DNA of 64,000 bases, taken from Pseudomonas sp. HS6. Lineage in GTDB: Bacteria > Pseudomonadota > Gammaproteobacteria > Pseudomonadales > Pseudomonadaceae. Position 1 is the first letter of the stretch. The number at the start of each line of letters is the position of its first letter. The stretch spans positions 2,170,001 to 2,234,000 of the forward strand of contig NZ_CP067412.1 of the NCBI RefSeq assembly GCF_023375815.1. Reading direction: 5' to 3'. Below are positions 62,067 to 64,000 of this stretch, piece after piece. Position numbers and translations under genes: made by a program. The notes under the pieces are model-generated. The model worked only from the letters and a program-made list of their open reading frames with translations. It did not search any database and was not told the origin of the DNA.

Positions 62067-62924
62067 ATGACTCGATTTGCCGTGTTTTCGTTGTCACTTC
62101 TCTCGCTGTCTTCGGCGTTCGCCGCCAGCGACATGCAGGGCATGGACCACAGCCAGATGGGCGATCTGCAAAGCATGGACGACGGCATGATGCAGCCCGC
62201 CGCGCCGACCGAAAGCCGCACGCCGATCCCGGCCCTGACCGACGCCGACCGTGCCGCCGTGTTCAGCAGCCATGGCGGCCACCAGGTGCACGACAGCGCC
62301 ATCAACACTTACTTCCTCGCCGATAAACTCGAATGGCAGAACGGCGACGACGCCAGCACGCTGGCGTGGGATTTGTCCGGCTGGATCGGCGGCGATATCG
62401 ATCGCCTGTGGCTGCGCTCCGAGGGCGAACGCAGCAACGGCAAGACCGAAGACGCGGAAATCCAGGCGCTGTGGGGCCACGCGATCTCGCCGTGGTGGGA
62501 CGTGGTCAGCGGCGTGCGTCAGGACTTCAAACCCGGCGCTCCGCAAACCTGGGCCGCATTCGGTCTGCAAGGCATGGCGCTGTACAACTTCGAAGCCGAA
62601 GCCACGGCGTTCCTCGGCGAAAACGGTCAGAGCGCGGTGCGGCTGGAGGGCGACTACGACATTTTGCTGACCAATCGACTGATCCTGCAGCCAACCGCCG
62701 AACTCAACGTCTACGGCAAAAACGACCCGAAACGGGGCCTCGGCTCCGGCCTCTCGAACACCGAAGCCGGCTTGCGTCTGCGCTATGAAATCCGCCGCGA
62801 ATTCGCGCCGTACATCGGCGTGACCTGGAACCGCACCTACGGCAACACCGCCGATTACGCACGGGAAGAAGGCGAGGATCGCAGTGAAGCGCGACTCGTC
62901 CTCGGCGTGCGGCTGTGGTTCTGA
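62067..62924 (+). CDS. copB: Outer-membrane copper resistance protein CopB
   Basis: 285-residue outer-membrane beta-barrel. Signal peptide about 1-19 (ending AFA). The Met-rich N-terminus ([20 protein letters not shown]) binds copper, followed by a CopB barrel ending ...GVRLWF. Start 62067 is preferred for its signal peptide and GAGGACG upstream; an alternative ATG at 62052 overlaps the copA stop by 4 nt. Second gene of the operon. Confidence 0.92.
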   Translation: MTRFAVFSLSLLSLSSAFAASDMQGMDHSQMGDLQSMDDGMMQPAAPTESRTPIPALTDADRAAVFSSHGGHQVHDSAINTYFLADKLEWQNGDDASTLAWDLSGWIGGDIDRLWLRSEGERSNGKTEDAEIQALWGHAISPWWDVVSGVRQDFKPGAPQTWAAFGLQGMALYNFEAEATAFLGENGQSAVRLEGDYDILLTNRLILQPTAELNVYGKNDPKRGLGSGLSNTEAGLRLRYEIRREFAPYIGVTWNRTYGNTADYAREEGEDRSEARLVLGVRLWF

Positions 62925-62978
62925 ATCCGTTTCATCCAACCCTGCAAACCACCGCCGAAGAGCGGTAAGAGGCCTCGC

Positions 62979-63353
62979 ATGCGCATGATCAAAACAACCT
63001 TCATCCTGGCCACCGGATTGCTCTTGAGCTCCCTGGCCCAGGCCCACCCGAAACTGCTGTCGTCGACCCCGGCCGAAGGCGCGGACGGCGCGCCGCCGGA
63101 GAAAATCGAACTGCATTTTTCCGAGAACCTGATGACCCAGTTCTCCGGCGCCAAACTGGTCATGACCGAAATGCCCGGCATGGCCCACTCGCCGATGCCG
63201 ATGAAGGCCAAAGTCAGCGCTGGCAGCGACCCGAAAACCATGCTCGTCACCCCGCTCTCGCCTTTGCCGGCCGGCACCTACAAGGTCGAGTGGCGTGCGG
63301 TGTCATCAGACACTCACCCGATTACCGGCAACGTCACGTTTAAAGTGAAATGA
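62979..63353 (+). CDS. copC: Periplasmic copper-binding protein CopC
   Basis: 124-residue protein. The signal peptide ends in AQA so that the mature chain begins HPKLL, with the N-terminal His that binds Cu(II). Met-rich VMTEMPGMAHSPMPMK provides the Cu(I) site, and DTHPITG the second Cu(II) His. It delivers copper to CopD, whose gene starts 3 nt later. Confidence 0.94.
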   Translation: MRMIKTTFILATGLLLSSLAQAHPKLLSSTPAEGADGAPPEKIELHFSENLMTQFSGAKLVMTEMPGMAHSPMPMKAKVSAGSDPKTMLVTPLSPLPAGTYKVEWRAVSSDTHPITGNVTFKVK

Positions 63354-63356
63354 TCG

Positions 63357-64000
63357 ATGGCCGACCTGATCAACATCCTGCTGCGGATGGCGTTGTACGT
63401 GGATTTGCTGCTGTTGTTCGGGGTGGCGTTGTTTGGGTTGTACAGCGTTGGCGCGACGCTGCGCTTTCGGCCGATGCTGCGCGGGATGGCGTTGAGCGGG
63501 GCATTGCTGTCAGTGGCGGGACTGGTGCTGATGACCCGCGCCATGAGTGGCGAAACGGAATTCGCGGCGCTGTGGCCGCACCTGCAAATGATGCTGCACG
63601 AGACCGATGTCGGCTTGGCGTGGGCGGTGCGGATGGTTGCGCTAATCGTCGTGATGATCTGGCCGGGTGTGTGGCTGGCGTCGATAGCCGGTGCACTCGC
63701 CCTCGCCTCTCTGGCCTGGAGCGGGCACGGGACGATGGATGACGCCTGGCATCTGCTCAGCGACATCCTGCACCTGCTCGCTGCGGGGGCGTGGATGGGC
63801 GCCATGTTGGCGTTGATCTTGATGTCGCAGCTCGACGCGCTGTTCAACGAAGTGCGTATTCGTTCGCTGGCCGATGCCGTCAAACGTTTCGAATGCGTGG
63901 GCGCGGCGATTGTGATCATCCTCTCGGTGACCGGTGTGGTGAACTACCTGTTCATCGTCGGCCCGAAGTTGGGCGACGTCTTGCTCGGCTCTTACGGGAT
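63357..64000 (+). CDS. copD: Inner-membrane copper protein CopD (cut by window edge)
   Basis: The frame is open to the last base; about 214 residues are present of a usual length near 290-310. There are several hydrophobic helices with conserved residues HETDVGLAW and SDILHLLAAGAWMGA, as in CopD/PcoD, which works with CopC in copper uptake into the cytoplasm. ATG 63357 lies 3 nt after the copC stop. Last visible gene of copABCD. Confidence 0.92.
   Translation, partial: MADLINILLRMALYVDLLLLFGVALFGLYSVGATLRFRPMLRGMALSGALLSVAGLVLMTRAMSGETEFAALWPHLQMMLHETDVGLAWAVRMVALIVVMIWPGVWLASIAGALALASLAWSGHGTMDDAWHLLSDILHLLAAGAWMGAMLALILMSQLDALFNEVRIRSLADAVKRFECVGAAIVIILSVTGVVNYLFIVGPKLGDVLLGSYG

Noticed and set aside
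1..64000. CRISPR arrays, insertion sequences, integrases, tRNA or rRNA genes
   Set aside because: No regularly spaced repeats, transposase or recombinase frames, or RNA gene signatures were seen, so the origin of the accessory cluster by a mobile element is not shown directly.

Overview
The window looks like a stretch of chromosome from a Pseudomonas of the fluorescens group. This rests on gene content, GC-rich third codon positions, the REP-like hairpins built on GGGAGCGAGCTGGCTCGCTCCC, the codBA, emrAB and copABCD loci, two ECF-sigma/anti-sigma/TonB-receptor modules and a GlxA/CdhR-type regulator. No rRNA, tRNA, insertion sequence or CRISPR array was seen. Both ends cut a gene: a sensor kinase on the left, copD on the right.

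Layout. 0-2.6 kb: a PepSY-PepSY-response regulator-histidine kinase operon. 2.7-11 kb: ordinary metabolism and transport (patatin-like lipase, queD, an alpha/beta hydrolase, codBA, a CMD-family protein, a DapF-like protein lacking both catalytic cysteines, an MFS carrier). 11.1-15.1 kb: fecIRA for ferric citrate. 15.2-33.9 kb: an accessory biosynthetic gene cluster, more AT-rich at its edges. 34.1-38.8 kb: a Rieske oxygenase / GMC dehydrogenase / GlxA-type regulator / class II aldolase group, probably for a quaternary amine; the GMC gene is broken by an 11-bp tandem duplication. 38.9-45.2 kb: a two-partner secretion pair. 45.3-50.6 kb: an MFS drug carrier, an AraC regulator, emrAB and an AhpD-like protein. 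50.8-54.8 kb: a second sigma/anti-sigma/TonB-receptor module. 55-60 kb: a GGDEF protein, an AT-rich orphan type VI secretion cassette (lipoprotein, lipase, PAAR) and RNase T2. 60.2-64 kb: copABCD with a cop box.

The most interesting part is 15.2-33.9 kb. Two NRPS proteins (A-T-C-T and Cy-A-T-TE, the second with a cysteine-type A-domain code) lie in one long plus-strand run with an N-hydroxylating monooxygenase of the lysine/ornithine family, a stand-alone cupin and a methionyl-tRNA-synthetase-like protein. These last three are tightly packed, with gaps of +2 and -4 nt. N-hydroxylase plus cupin plus MetRS-like protein is the signature of hydrazine (N-N bond) synthesis known from Spb38/Spb40 in s56-p1 biosynthesis, where cupin and MetRS are fused; here they are split. 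The cluster also carries close relatives of enterobacterial LysA (diaminopimelate decarboxylase) and of LysR, its activator, which suggests a dedicated lysine supply for N6-hydroxylysine. An ATP-grasp ligase, an MFS exporter, a second cupin, and a divergent pair (ACT-domain protein plus an unrecognised protein with an HExxH motif) complete it. My inference is a hydrazine-containing peptide joined to a cysteine unit, not a classical hydroxamate siderophore. The product is unknown to me.
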